Below, piece by piece: positions 27,664 through 36,737 of a stretch of 64,000 nt of DNA. This DNA comes from Tissierella creatinini (GTDB lineage: Bacteria; Bacillota; Clostridia; Tissierellales; Tissierellaceae): assembly GCA_005046945.1 (NCBI GenBank), contig SUSS01000007.1:1-64000 (forward strand), in the 5' to 3' direction. The notes beneath the pieces were generated by a model. It made no database searches and was not told where the DNA came from. It was given only the letters and a program-made list of their open reading frames with translations. Within the stretch, counting starts at the first letter, position 1; the number at the start of each line of letters is the position of its first letter. Both the position numbers and the translations under genes were made by a program.

Positions 27664-27672
27664 ATTGCCTCC

Positions 27673-28728
27673 TTATTCTATTTCAATAGTAGTTTTCGTA
27701 CCAACAATCTGAATCCATGTATGCCCTGGATTGAGTATAATCTCATTTCCAGATTCATCGTAGTAGAAGGTCTTACCCTTTCTTGATTCTTTTACCCATT
27801 TAATATTGTTTGATACTCCATTAGTTATAAAAACCCCACTACCTTCTCCTTCAAGGGCTACAGATAGTCTTCCATCTTTGTCTATTACCTTGATAGTTGT
27901 TTCTTGAATTATAATATTCTTGGCTCTTATAGGGCTTTGATCTGATTCATCTATATGGATTTTTCCATCTTTTTCCCTATTATAAAGTTTAGTATCAGAA
28001 TCATAAACGTATTTAGTAGTATTATTGCTCATATAATTTATAAAAATACTATGTGCGGGACTCCCCTCGACCACTGTATCTTCTTCATAGAATTTAAAAC
28101 CTTCATATTTTCCTAATAAACTATATCCTCTTTCTTTCTGGGCTTCTCTAAGGACTTCCATACTGGAATAAAGGTTATGAGGAGCCTTCTTTCCTGACTT
28201 TCTCCAAAATACATTAGAAGAGCTTGTCAGACCATCTATATCAGCAATGCCAAAGTTTCTGATATCACTCTTAGCCTGTTCACTACCTCCCACTCTTGCA
28301 TATACTGCATCGAATTCTAACACCTTAGTTACAAAATAAGGTCTGGCACTTCTTATAGGACCGATAGACTCCGGACTATTTAAAAGGTATAATCCTATGT
28401 ATCTTGTATAAGGTGCTTCAACGGGAATTTCATAGACTACTTCTGCATCCTTTAATCCTGCTTGCCATCTTGCGCTAGGGTGATTATCGAACATTACTGC
28501 TACTACTCTCTGATCTACAATTTCATCTTGTTCATAGATTCCGCTTAAAGGCGAAGGCTTGCCTTCTTTTATGGGCTCCAGTTCTTTGGCTGGCTCCTCT
28601 ACTACGGGTACTTCTGGAGTTTCTCCAATTACTGGCCTATCAATATTATCTACCTGCGGTTCGGTTTCTTTACTGCAACCTGTGATGATGAATAAAGCTA
28701 ATGAAAAGATTAATAATATCTTCTTCAT
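27673..28728 (-). CDS. DUF3048 lipoprotein (YerB-like)
   Basis: The 351-residue protein has a signal peptide ending in the lipobox ITGC (Cys18), a Pro/Glu-rich linker (residues 20-55) and a DUF3048 domain with PIRSARPYFV, AHSIFINY and the C-terminal NPGHTWIQIV. Bacillus YerB is a poorly understood lipoprotein. It should be exported and anchored to the outer face of the membrane. Confidence 0.88.
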   Translation of the reverse strand: MKKILLIFSLALFIITGCSKETEPQVDNIDRPVIGETPEVPVVEEPAKELEPIKEGKPSPLSGIYEQDEIVDQRVVAVMFDNHPSARWQAGLKDAEVVYEIPVEAPYTRYIGLYLLNSPESIGPIRSARPYFVTKVLEFDAVYARVGGSEQAKSDIRNFGIADIDGLTSSSNVFWRKSGKKAPHNLYSSMEVLREAQKERGYSLLGKYEGFKFYEEDTVVEGSPAHSIFINYMSNNTTKYVYDSDTKLYNREKDGKIHIDESDQSPIRAKNIIIQETTIKVIDKDGRLSVALEGEGSGVFITNGVSNNIKWVKESRKGKTFYYDESGNEIILNPGHTWIQIVGTKTTIEIE

Positions 28729-28740
28729 GGTATCCTCCCC

Positions 28741-29445
28741 TTATCCTATGATTTGAAATATTAATATACCAACTAATGTACCTAAAATACCTCCATATAC
28801 AACTTCCACAAAGGAGTGAATCCTACCCTCAATTCTACTTTCACCAACCAGGATTGCCAAACCAAAAGCCAAGGATGTTACAAGCATATGATTTGCCAAA
28901 AAGGAAATAATAGTAGCTATACAAAAGGAAATTGCTGAATGTCCGCTAACTGTACCCCCTTGTAAATGGGTGCCTCTTTTCCTATAAAATAGAGCCTTAA
29001 ATCCTATAGTCAAAAGAGTAACCAGAAGTAAGGCAACGAAAGTCAAATGTATATCATTGCTCTTTATTTTAAAGAGTACATAATTTGCAATAGGATTTAA
29101 CCTATCAAAAAAGAGCAGGTATCCAACTATAATAGCGTTTATAGAGGCTATTAATACGGCCCCCGCTGATATATCCTTTGCAATTTTTGCTAAAGGGTGA
29201 TACTTTTTAGTAATTATATCAATTGTCTTTTCAATAGCAGTATTTATCATTTCCGTGACAATAACAAGAGCTACTGCAAAGAGCAGAATCATAAACTCAA
29301 GCCTTGAAAAGTCAAAGAAGAGGCTGAAAATTATGACAGATATAGAAGCTATATAGTGAAACCTTAAATTCTTTTCAGTTTTCATAGCGGTCAATATGCC
29401 AGTTACGGCATAGTTAAAGCTGTTGATTATATCTTTAATCTTCAT
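28741..29445 (-). CDS. diacylglycerol/undecaprenol kinase fused to a PAP2-type phosphatase domain
   Basis: The 234-residue membrane protein has an N-terminal DgkA domain with EMINTAIEKTIDIITKKYHP (about residues 66-85). A C-terminal PAP2-like domain carries SGHSAISF and RIEGRIHSFVEVVYGG, where the Arg, SGH and Arg-x5-His residues of the phosphatase signature are present. The two parts could phosphorylate and dephosphorylate lipid carriers such as undecaprenol. This fusion occurs in other clostridia. It is 10 bases from ybeY. Confidence 0.87.
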   Translation of the reverse strand: MKIKDIINSFNYAVTGILTAMKTEKNLRFHYIASISVIIFSLFFDFSRLEFMILLFAVALVIVTEMINTAIEKTIDIITKKYHPLAKIAKDISAGAVLIASINAIIVGYLLFFDRLNPIANYVLFKIKSNDIHLTFVALLLVTLLTIGFKALFYRKRGTHLQGGTVSGHSAISFCIATIISFLANHMLVTSLAFGLAILVGESRIEGRIHSFVEVVYGGILGTLVGILIFQIIG

Positions 29446-29455
29446 ATTATCCCTG

Positions 29456-29905
29456 CTATTCTTTAAAGATTTTCAAATTTTTCATTACCTGCTTTTCCTT
29501 ATTTCTCATAACGCCCTTATCCTCTTCCATAATATGGTCATAACCCATTAAATGAAACATACTATGACATGTAAGATATGCAATTTCCCTTTCTATAGAG
29601 TGTCCAAATTCAATTGATTGTTCATATGCCTTTTCTATAGATATAATTATATCCCCTAGAATTGGAGACCCTAAATCAAACTCATCTTCCATTGGAAAAG
29701 ATAGTACATCAGTTTCACTATCCACATTCCTATATTGACGATTTAACTCCCTAATTTCAGCATTCTCTACGAAGGAAATGCTAACTTCAAAATTTCCTTC
29801 AAGTCCTTCTACACTTAAGGACTCTAAAATAACCTTCTCTAAAAGGTCTTCTAAGTCTTTAGTTATTTCGTATTTGGACTGCCTGTTGTCTATATAGTAC
29901 TCCAT
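29456..29905 (-). CDS. ybeY: endoribonuclease/rRNA maturation factor YbeY
   Basis: The 149-residue protein has the zinc-binding motif CHSMFHLMGYDH near residues 113-124 (three His) and the RQYRNVDSETDVLSFP segment. It takes part in 16S 3' end maturation and ribosome quality control. The phoH gene upstream is separated by repeat copy A. Confidence 0.95.
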   Translation of the reverse strand: MEYYIDNRQSKYEITKDLEDLLEKVILESLSVEGLEGNFEVSISFVENAEIRELNRQYRNVDSETDVLSFPMEDEFDLGSPILGDIIISIEKAYEQSIEFGHSIEREIAYLTCHSMFHLMGYDHIMEEDKGVMRNKEKQVMKNLKIFKE

Positions 29906-29926
29906 TTATATCCACTTCCTCAAGGC

Positions 29927-30006
29927 TAATAACGAGTTGAAAATATCCCCACCTCGTTTCAGTAGTATGAGGCAATTGCTATGCAATTGCTTCCGATACT
30001 TAAATT
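29927..30006 (-). repeat. intergenic repeat family, copy A
   Basis: On the minus strand: left motif TTAAGTATCGGAAGCAATTG, an internal GCAATTGC pair, central TACTGAAACGAGGTGG and distal CAACTCGTTATTA. AACGAG and CTCGTT are inverted and could pair. It lies between phoH and ybeY. Confidence 0.7.
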
Positions 30007-30008
30007 AG

Positions 30009-30980
30009 CTAATTTAATATTTCGCTTTCATATTTTTCATAGGCATCTATTATTCTTTGTACCAATGGATGTCTTACTATATCATGTTTGGAAAAATGAA
30101 TGAAGTCAATACCCTTCACATTATCTAGAACCTTAATAACGCTCTTTAATCCAGACTGCTTTCCCTTTGGCAAGTCAATTTGAGTTACATCCCCAGTAAT
30201 TATAGCTTTTGAACCAAATCCAAGTCTAGTCAAGAACATTTTCATCTGCTCATTTGATGTGTTTTGGGCTTCATCAAGAATTACATAAGCCGAATCCAAA
30301 GTTCTCCCCCTCATATAGGCAAGAGGTGCAACCTCAATAAGCCCTTTTTCCAAATACCTTTCATAAACTTCAAATCCTAGTATTTCAAAAAGAGCATCAT
30401 ATATAGGCCTTAAATATGGATCTACTTTTTCTTGAAGGTCTCCCGGTAGGAACCCTAAATTTTCTCCTGCTTCAACGGCAGGTCTAGTTAGTATTATCCT
30501 GTTAACTTCCTTATTTTTAAATGCCTGCACTGCCATAGCCATTGCCAAATAGGTCTTTCCGGTACCTGCAGGACCAATTCCAAATACTATATCATTATGT
30601 CTTATAGAATCAACATATCTTTTCTGTCCTAGGGTTTTAGGCTTTATGCTCTTCCCTGTAGCTGTAACACAAACTACCTCTTTTAGAAGATCCTTTAATA
30701 AGTGATCTTTACCCTCTAAAACAAGCTTAATAGCATATATTAAATCCTGTTTTTCAAGTGTTTTATAAGTCTGAACTATTTCTATTAAATTATATAAAAG
30801 TTTTTCCCCTAGCTCTACTGCAACTTCATCTCCATAAATCTTTAAAGCATTATCTCTAACTACAATATCAACATTTACTTCTCTTTTTATTATCTCAAGG
30901 TTTTCATCAAATTCTCCAAATATCTCATTTATAGTGGAGTGGTTATCAATCGCAATTGTTTTTTCAATTCTTTCCTCCAA
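30009..30980 (-). CDS. PhoH family ATPase
   Basis: The 323-residue protein has an N-terminal KH-like part and the PhoH ATPase core with Walker A GPAGTGKTYLAMAMA (about residues 139-153), Walker B VILDEAQNTS and the RPAVEAGENLGFLPG segment. PhoH-like proteins (PhoL/YbeZ) work with YbeY in RNA metabolism, in keeping with the neighbouring ybeY. It is 15 bases downstream of yqfD. Confidence 0.93.
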   Translation of the reverse strand: MEERIEKTIAIDNHSTINEIFGEFDENLEIIKREVNVDIVVRDNALKIYGDEVAVELGEKLLYNLIEIVQTYKTLEKQDLIYAIKLVLEGKDHLLKDLLKEVVCVTATGKSIKPKTLGQKRYVDSIRHNDIVFGIGPAGTGKTYLAMAMAVQAFKNKEVNRIILTRPAVEAGENLGFLPGDLQEKVDPYLRPIYDALFEILGFEVYERYLEKGLIEVAPLAYMRGRTLDSAYVILDEAQNTSNEQMKMFLTRLGFGSKAIITGDVTQIDLPKGKQSGLKSVIKVLDNVKGIDFIHFSKHDIVRHPLVQRIIDAYEKYESEILN

Positions 30981-30995
30981 ACTCTGGATTCCTCC

Positions 30996-32177
30996 TTACT
31001 TTTCTATAATTACCTTCTTACCTATGTCTTCTATTGTTTCTACAATAACGGTAGTATATAAAATATTGCCCTCTACTTCATGAATTATGTCCCTTGAAAC
31101 TATTTCAGCACCTTCGGCTATTTCCTGGTTTATAATATCAATAGCCTTCAATTGATTTGAATTTTGTATAGTCTCTATATTTTGCTTAACTTCTTGAATC
31201 TCAGTTTCTCTATACTCATACCTGATTAGCTTTATGGGAAAATCTATGAAATCAATGTTAAATAGATTTTCTTCTATTATATATTCTTTGTAATTACTAA
31301 AAGGAATATCCTTAATAAACCTAATTCCTTGATTATTTAATTTAAGACCTCTTTGAGCAAATAATTTTCCTGTTTCCTTTTCTATCTTCTTCAAAATAGG
31401 TTCACTGACCTTTGCTTCGTAGGATGTCTTAGCTAGTACTTCACCATCTGCATGAACAAGATTGTAACTTCCATCTTGACTTTGAATTGCTCCACTTATA
31501 AGTAGTTGCCCTTGCCTAACTACTTGGCTCTCTTTAACTACGTCTTCACCATTTCTTGCAATAACTTTTCTGATAACACCTTTTTTCTTAGCCACAATAT
31601 TAGCAGGATAATCCTTATTTACAATTTCAGGTGGAATGTCCTCTTCCTTTATGTCTAAAGTCAGCTTTATGCCTCTAATCTTAACATCTATAAATGAGAA
31701 ATAGTCGTATTCATTTATTAATAAAAGCTTTACCTCTTCTTCGGTAAACTTAGATTTATGACTTCCTGATGAAATCCCATTATCACTAAGATACTGAATT
31801 ACATCTTCCTTTGGTGTCTGCTCTAAACCCATAATCTCAATTTTCCAAATAAAAGATGTTAAAATAAATGTAAAAATAAAAAAAAATAAGAATCCTATCA
31901 AAAACATCTTTCTGTTCTTGACTCTATTTAGCTGATGTGGTAGACCAATTCTTTTAAGGATTTCGCCTTTACAACCCGTTTTTTCAATTAGGTCTTCTAA
32001 AGGTTTTAAGCCCTTTAAGCTTACACATAGCTCAACCTGAAAGTAATTTAGTCTTCTTAGATCCCAGATATAAATATCATTTGTCAAGGCTAAATTTAAC
32101 AGTCTTTCCAATGCCAGTCCTTCAATTCTAATAATAACATATCCCTTTAAATAATTCCATATTTTTATAGCCAGCAT
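30996..32177 (-). CDS. yqfD: sporulation protein YqfD
   Basis: The 393-residue protein has a soluble N-terminal region, one membrane segment at about residues 92-113 (MFLIGFLFFFIFTFILTSF) and a large extracellular part with repeated beta-rich segments (VVRQGQLLISGAIQSQDG). It is the spore-coat-associated YqfD family, expressed in the mother cell under sigma-E in Bacillus. It follows yqfC by 10 bases. Confidence 0.92.
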   Translation of the reverse strand: MLAIKIWNYLKGYVIIRIEGLALERLLNLALTNDIYIWDLRRLNYFQVELCVSLKGLKPLEDLIEKTGCKGEILKRIGLPHQLNRVKNRKMFLIGFLFFFIFTFILTSFIWKIEIMGLEQTPKEDVIQYLSDNGISSGSHKSKFTEEEVKLLLINEYDYFSFIDVKIRGIKLTLDIKEEDIPPEIVNKDYPANIVAKKKGVIRKVIARNGEDVVKESQVVRQGQLLISGAIQSQDGSYNLVHADGEVLAKTSYEAKVSEPILKKIEKETGKLFAQRGLKLNNQGIRFIKDIPFSNYKEYIIEENLFNIDFIDFPIKLIRYEYRETEIQEVKQNIETIQNSNQLKAIDIINQEIAEGAEIVSRDIIHEVEGNILYTTVIVETIEDIGKKVIIEK

Positions 32178-32187
32178 ATCCTCACCT

Positions 32188-32463
32188 CTAGCTTAGAATT
32201 TCAATATTATCAACTATTCCAACTATGGATATTTCTTCTGACAATATATTTCTGATTTCTAGGTCACTACCCATAACCTTTATAATACCAGTTCTTGAAT
32301 TAATTCTAATAAGGGTTGAGCTATATTCGATAATACCCTTATGATTGTATATTATGGCTTCTTGGTTCCCTATTAAGGTTATCTTAGGTAGATCCATAGT
32401 AATTTCTATTGGAAGTTCTAAGACTTCATATATATTGGTTTTTATATTATTGGTTTTTTTCAT
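32188..32463 (-). CDS. yqfC: sporulation protein YqfC
   Basis: The 91-residue protein is a YabP/YqfC-family beta-rich domain, with EITMDLPKITLIGNQEAIIYNH-type strands (residues 18-40) and NHKGIIEYSSTLIRI. Its pairing with yqfD is conserved in spore formers. Its promoter looks like sigma-E. Confidence 0.92.
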   Translation of the reverse strand: MKKTNNIKTNIYEVLELPIEITMDLPKITLIGNQEAIIYNHKGIIEYSSTLIRINSRTGIIKVMGSDLEIRNILSEEISIVGIVDNIEILS

Positions 32464-32480
32464 TTAAATCCCTCCAATCT

Positions 32481-32510
32481 ATCTTATGTTTCATTTTATA
32501 CATCTATTAC
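32481..32510 (-). promoter_or_regulatory. possible sigma-E promoter of yqfC-yqfD
   Basis: GTAATAGA (32510-32503), 14 bases, then CATAAGAT (32488-32481), which matches the sigma-E -10 pattern CATAnnnT. yqfC and yqfD belong to the sigma-E regulon in Bacillus. Prediction only. Confidence 0.5.
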
Positions 32511-32517
32511 AAAAAGA

Positions 32518-32545
32518 GAAATCCTCCTAAAAATAGGAGGATTTC
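32518..32545 (-). terminator. terminator after the floA-linked membrane protein gene
   Basis: GAAATCCTCCTA and TAGGAGGATTTC form a 12-bp stem with loop of four A/T, followed by TCTTTTTG on the minus strand. It separates the floA-nfeD cluster from yqfC. Confidence 0.85.
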
Positions 32546-33102
32546 TTAATATTCTTAATATCTTTTAAATTTCTTAAACTCTTGGGTTGGGATATAATTT
32601 CAGAGTAAATTATACCCTTTAAAACATCCCTCTTTAAATTCAACCCAAGAATCTTTCCCTTAGATGCCTGGGAGAGGGTTCTGGTATTTATAACCTCCAT
32701 CCTCTCTTCAACCAATTCATTTAAATCTCCTATTCCATTTTTGTCTACTGTAGTCATAGATGTAGTAGTTGCTTCGTTAATTGCAGGACTCGGTTGCATA
32801 GGACTTGAAACAGGTCTTGCACTTGGTTTAGGAGCTTTAGGGCTTGGCTTTGACATAGGTTGTTGTTGCTTTTGCTGAAGGTCTTTCTCCCTCTGAATCT
32901 CCTTTTCTATCTCTTCTCTAAAGGCATCGATAATGCTCTTAGGCTTATTTGAAGACTTAGTACTAGGCTGAGTTTTCATATCAAAACCAGATTCATTAGC
33001 CCTTTTTCTCTTTGCTTCTTCTGCCTTTTTCTTATCCTTGGAACTCTTTAAGAACAGGTTAATTACAACCCAGAAAATCAGGAGAATAATTCCATTATCC
33101 AT
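32527..33102 (-). CDS. uncharacterised membrane-anchored protein next to floA
   Basis: I do not recognise this 191-residue product. It has an N-terminal membrane helix (residues 3-17, NGIILLIFWVVINLF), then a strongly basic and Glu-rich stretch likely to form a coiled coil (residues 20-90). A Pro/Ser/Lys linker follows (KPSPKAPKPSARPVSS), and a conserved-looking C-terminal segment (GKILGLNLKRDVLKGIIYSE). It is 11 bases after floA, so a role with the flotillin-like protein or NfeD is a reasonable guess. Confidence 0.8.
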   Translation of the reverse strand: MDNGIILLIFWVVINLFLKSSKDKKKAEEAKRKRANESGFDMKTQPSTKSSNKPKSIIDAFREEIEKEIQREKDLQQKQQQPMSKPSPKAPKPSARPVSSPMQPSPAINEATTTSMTTVDKNGIGDLNELVEERMEVINTRTLSQASKGKILGLNLKRDVLKGIIYSEIISQPKSLRNLKDIKNIKKSSYF

Positions 33103-33113
33103 TTAATCACATC

Positions 33114-34094
33114 CTATTTCTGTATGTTGTCATCCTGACTCATCTTGGATATGGATGACCTCATATCAGTATCTGCTAAAATATTTCTCATATTATAATA
33201 ATCCATAACTCCTAAGTTTCCATCTTTTAGTGCTTTTGCAAGAGCAAGTGGAACCTCAGATTCTGATTCTACAACTTTTGCACGCATTTCCTGAGTCATG
33301 GCAAGCATTTCCTGTTCCTTAGCTACAGCCATAGCTCTTCTTTCCTCAGCCTTGGCCTGTGCTATCTTCTTATCTGCATCTGCTTGATCCATTTGAAGCT
33401 TAGCACCTATATTTCTACCTACATCTACATCTGCAATATCAATTGAAAGTATTTCAAATGCAGTTCCTGAATCAAGGCCCTTATTTAGAACTGTTCTAGA
33501 AATACTATCGGGATTCTCCAAAACATCTGCATGAGATGATGAACTACCTACAGTAGTAACAATTCCTTCACCTACTCTGGCTATAATGGTTTCCTCTCCA
33601 GCTCCTCCGACTAACCTATCTATATTAGCCCTTACAGTAACCCTTGCCTTTACAATGACCTCTATACCGTTCTTAGCTACTGCTGAAATATTTGGGGTTT
33701 CAATTACCTTAGGATTTACGCTGACTTGAACAGCCTCAAGTACATTTCTTCCTGCAAGGTCAATAGCAGCCGCTCTTTCAAAAATCAGAGGAATTTCAGC
33801 TCTCTGGGCTGCTATAAGTGCATCGACTAAGGTATTTACATTGCCACCTGCAAGGTAGTGGGCTTCAAGCTCATCGATATTAATATCCAAGCCAGCCTTT
33901 GTAGCTTTAATCATTGGGTTAACTATTCTACTTGGTACAACTCTTCTAAGGCGCATTCCAATAAGGGTTGATATTTTTACCCTTACTCCTGAGAAGAAGG
34001 CTGTAATCCAAAGCCCAACTGGTACAAATGTAAAAAATAACATAATTAGGATAATTACTATAATAGCAAATCCTAACGTAATAATAAGATCCAT
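33114..34094 (-). CDS. floA: flotillin-like protein FloA
   Basis: The 326-residue protein has an N-terminal membrane hairpin (about residues 3-35) and the YqfA/FloA core ([36 protein letters not shown]) with an Ala/Glu-rich coiled region ([18 protein letters not shown]) near residue 250. It organises functional membrane microdomains in Bacillus. It is one base from nfeD, the conserved pair. Confidence 0.95.
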   Translation of the reverse strand: MDLIITLGFAIIVIILIMLFFTFVPVGLWITAFFSGVRVKISTLIGMRLRRVVPSRIVNPMIKATKAGLDINIDELEAHYLAGGNVNTLVDALIAAQRAEIPLIFERAAAIDLAGRNVLEAVQVSVNPKVIETPNISAVAKNGIEVIVKARVTVRANIDRLVGGAGEETIIARVGEGIVTTVGSSSSHADVLENPDSISRTVLNKGLDSGTAFEILSIDIADVDVGRNIGAKLQMDQADADKKIAQAKAEERRAMAVAKEQEMLAMTQEMRAKVVESESEVPLALAKALKDGNLGVMDYYNMRNILADTDMRSSISKMSQDDNIQK

Positions 34095-34095
34095 A

Positions 34096-35382
34096 CTAAA
34101 TCCTCCTTACATAAATTTTTGACCCTTCAACCCTTACAACTCTTACTTTAGAGTTTTTTTGAATAAATTCCCCATCTGAAAGGGCATCAAACTTTTCTCC
34201 ATTAATATCTATAAAACCCGCAGGTCGAAGTTCAGATAATGTTAAAGCTTCAACATCCATAAGATGATTAAAGTTTTCACTACTAGAATAGCCTTTCTCT
34301 CTCTCTATCTTACTTGACAGAATAATACTATTAAACAACTTACTCCTATAGCCCATCCTTACAAGATAGAAGGATACCAAGGCTGAAATAATAATAGCTA
34401 TACTTAGGGACATTAAAGCCGTTCTAATATCATTCATGGCTAATACGGTACCAACTACAACCAGAATTATTCCCGAAATTCCCGGGAGTCCAAAGCCTGG
34501 AATCATGACTTCAATTGCCAATAATATCAGCCCTAATACAAATAAGAGTAGAGACAGCCAATTGGAATTTCCAGCTAGGATATTTCCGCCGAAGAATAAA
34601 CCAAATCCTAATAAGCTTATGGTACCACCAATTCCAAAACCCGGAGTCATAATCTCCAATACTAACCCGATAAAACCAAATATAAGAAGCATAGTGCTGA
34701 TATAAGGACTAGAAATGAATTTTGCTAACTTAATTCCTAAGCCCTCATCTAGAATTTCTACCGAGGATGCTGATATATTGAAATATACCAATATTTCAGA
34801 TACATCATTAGCTATGAAATCTGCTATTCCATGTTCCAAAGCTTCATGCCCCGTTAGATTTATAAGCTTACCTTTTGTGCTAATCCCTTCTACAAATACA
34901 TCCTTATCCGCCATACCCTCTATTATCTTATAATTTCTGCCTCGTAACTGTGCAGTATCCCTTAAGGTTGACCTCCAAAAGCTCAATACCTTCTCAGTAT
35001 TAGGTATGGTTTCAGCAGAGCCTATAGTTGAGCTAGGTGTCATAACTACCTTTTCACTGGAAATCGTAATCAAAACTCCTGCAGAAATAGCTTTATTATT
35101 TACAAAGGATATAGTAGGTATATTTGTTGAAATAATTAAATCTTTGATTTTTTGTGCTTCTTCAACCAAACCACCATAGGTATCGATTTCAAAAATAATA
35201 GCTTCAACATCTTCATCTCTTAAATCCTCTAATATATCCCTCACATAATTATGTGTAGCCCTGTTAATCTCTCCCTTTATGGGGATAACATATACTTTAC
35301 CAGCCTCTGAAGGATTTGTTGCAAATACCCCTAATGAAATAAATAATAGAAGCAAAACCAATATAAACACTCTATTTTTCAA
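34096..35382 (-). CDS. NfeD family membrane-bound serine protease
   Basis: The 428-residue protein has a signal segment (residues 5-20), a ClpP-class protease domain with [13 protein letters not shown] and [14 protein letters not shown] (the putative catalytic Ser is in AISAG), about four to six membrane helices at residues 215-345 and a C-terminal OB-fold NfeD domain. It is the long form that pairs with flotillin-like proteins (YqeZ type). It is the first gene of this cluster. Confidence 0.92.
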   Translation of the reverse strand: MKNRVFILVLLLLFISLGVFATNPSEAGKVYVIPIKGEINRATHNYVRDILEDLRDEDVEAIIFEIDTYGGLVEEAQKIKDLIISTNIPTISFVNNKAISAGVLITISSEKVVMTPSSTIGSAETIPNTEKVLSFWRSTLRDTAQLRGRNYKIIEGMADKDVFVEGISTKGKLINLTGHEALEHGIADFIANDVSEILVYFNISASSVEILDEGLGIKLAKFISSPYISTMLLIFGFIGLVLEIMTPGFGIGGTISLLGFGLFFGGNILAGNSNWLSLLLFVLGLILLAIEVMIPGFGLPGISGIILVVVGTVLAMNDIRTALMSLSIAIIISALVSFYLVRMGYRSKLFNSIILSSKIEREKGYSSSENFNHLMDVEALTLSELRPAGFIDINGEKFDALSDGEFIQKNSKVRVVRVEGSKIYVRRI

Positions 35383-35403
35383 AGAATCACCCCCTTGTAT
35401 ATT

Positions 35404-35480
35404 AGTTAAGAATCAGAAGCAACTGACCCATACCACTGCAACGAGGTGGATATAGTATATGCATATTAACCTCGTTTTAA
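35404..35480 (+). repeat. intergenic repeat family, copy B
   Basis: Left motif TTAAGAATCAGAAGCAACTG, central CCACTGCAACGAGGTGG and distal TTAACCTCGTTTTAA. AACGAGGT (35440-35447) and ACCTCGTT (35469-35476) are exact inverted copies 21 bases apart. It lies upstream of nfeD. Confidence 0.72.
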
Positions 35481-35558
35481 CACTTTTAACTACTTATACC
35501 CAATAATTTGTGAAACATTTGATAAATAAAGAAAAAAACAGTCTTTAGCACAAATCTG

Positions 35559-35602
35559 ACCTACCATCAATTTAGGTCAAACCACCTAAATTGATGGTAG
35601 GT
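35559..35602. repeat. perfect 19-bp inverted repeat of unknown role
   Basis: ACCTACCATCAATTTAGGT and its exact reverse complement flank the six-base loop CAAACC. Neither strand has a U-run after it, and a normal terminator for yqeY already stands next to it. It could be a stable RNA hairpin, an operator or the relic of a mobile repeat. Confidence 0.75.
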
Positions 35603-35609
35603 TATAAAA

Positions 35610-35635
35610 AAGCCTGAGCTTAACAGCTCAGGCTT
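35610..35635 (-). terminator. terminator of rpsU-yqeY
   Basis: AAGCCTGAGC and GCTCAGGCTT form a 10-bp G+C-containing stem with six-base loop, followed by TTTTTATA on the minus strand, a few bases past the yqeY stop. Confidence 0.88.
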
Positions 35636-35640
35636 CATTT

Positions 35641-36084
35641 TTAACTAAATACCTTTTTCACTACCTTGTTAACTATATTTCCATCTGTTTTACCTTTAAC
35701 CTTTGGCATAACAGCTTTCATTATTAAACCTATATCCTTCATAGAGGTAGCATTGATTTCTTTTATTATTTCAATAACTATTGCTTCAACTTCCTCTTCA
35801 GTCAGTTGTTTTGGTAAGTATTCTAAAAGAATTTCAATCTCCTTCTCGGTTAGATCGACTAAATCCTGCCTTGAACCTTTTTTAAATTCTTCTATAGCAA
35901 ATCTCTTTTCCTTAACCTGTTTAGAGATAATTTCGAGGATTTCTTCATCTGGTACATCCCTTCTCTGATCAACCTCAACTTGCTTTATAGCAGCTCTTAC
36001 CATAGTTACTGTATTTTTTCTGATAGTATCTTTATTTTTCATGGAATACTTAAGATCTTCCATAAGCTTTTCTTTAAGTGACAT
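35641..36084 (-). CDS. GatB/YqeY domain protein
   Basis: The 147-residue helical protein matches the YqeY family: MSLKEKLMEDLKYSMKNKD at the N terminus, the VTMVRAAIKQVEVDQRR segment and the C-terminal MKDIGLIMKAVMPKVKGK. This domain is the tRNA-binding tail of GatB; the stand-alone function is not established. It is 21 bases after rpsU, the usual pairing. Confidence 0.93.
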   Translation of the reverse strand: MSLKEKLMEDLKYSMKNKDTIRKNTVTMVRAAIKQVEVDQRRDVPDEEILEIISKQVKEKRFAIEEFKKGSRQDLVDLTEKEIEILLEYLPKQLTEEEVEAIVIEIIKEINATSMKDIGLIMKAVMPKVKGKTDGNIVNKVVKKVFS

Positions 36085-36105
36085 TAATTCACCTTCTCAT
36101 TAAAC

Positions 36106-36288
36106 TTAAAACTTTGAATGCTTCTTTCTTCTTGCCTCTTCAGATTTTTTCTTACGTTTTACACTTGGCTTTTCATAGTGTTCTCTTTTTCTAACTTCAC
36201 CCATAACACCAGCACGTGCACATTGTCTTTTAAATCTTTTCAGTGCATTATCAAGAGATTCATTATCTCCTACCTTGATTTCTGACAT
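36106..36288 (-). CDS. rpsU: 30S ribosomal protein bS21
   Basis: The 60-residue very basic protein begins [20 protein letters not shown] and contains the [19 protein letters not shown] stretch typical of S21. It stabilises the 3' end region of 16S rRNA during initiation. It follows the hit gene after a 107-base gap that may hold its own promoter, and precedes yqeY. Confidence 0.97.
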   Translation of the reverse strand: MSEIKVGDNESLDNALKRFKRQCARAGVMGEVRKREHYEKPSVKRKKKSEEARRKKHSKF

Positions 36289-36395
36289 CGATCTTCCCCT
36301 CCCCTCTTAACTACAAGAGTACCTCAATACTTCTATGGTTAAGGTATGCATACTACATAATTATACAGTAATTATATAATTATTTCAATAGCTTT

Positions 36396-36734
36396 TTAAC
36401 CCGGAGGCCACAACATTTGTCTTCCGCCTAGGACATGAAAATGAATGTGATTAACTGACTGGCCACCATGTTCCTTACAGTTGTTTACAATTCTATATCC
36501 TTCTTCTAACCCATATTCTTTAGCAAGGTTTTTAGCTAATACAAATACATGTCCTACTATAGCTGAATTCTCATGAGTAATATCATCATTAGACGGTATA
36601 TGGTCTTTTGGTATGATTAAAATGTGAACAGGGGCTTGAGGACTAATATCCTTGAATGCTACAACCTTCTCATCTTCATATATGAAGTCTGTTGGAATTT
36701 CCTTATTTATAATCTTACAAAATAGACAATCCAA
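36396..36734 (-). CDS. HIT family nucleotide hydrolase (HinT-like)
   Basis: The 112-residue protein has the CLFCKIINKEIP start and the histidine triad SVNHIHFHVLGGRQM near residues 92-106. Such proteins hydrolyse adenosine phosphoramidates and acyl-adenylates. It lies three bases after mtaB at the tail of the heat-shock operon. Confidence 0.95.
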   Translation of the reverse strand: MDCLFCKIINKEIPTDFIYEDEKVVAFKDISPQAPVHILIIPKDHIPSNDDITHENSAIVGHVFVLAKNLAKEYGLEEGYRIVNNCKEHGGQSVNHIHFHVLGGRQMLWPPG

Positions 36735-36737
36735 ATC

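Noticed and set aside
35404..35635. CRISPR or phage attachment interpretation of the repeats upstream of nfeD
   Set aside because: The repeats are inverted and dispersed rather than regularly spaced direct repeats; no spacers, cas genes, integrase or tRNA are nearby.
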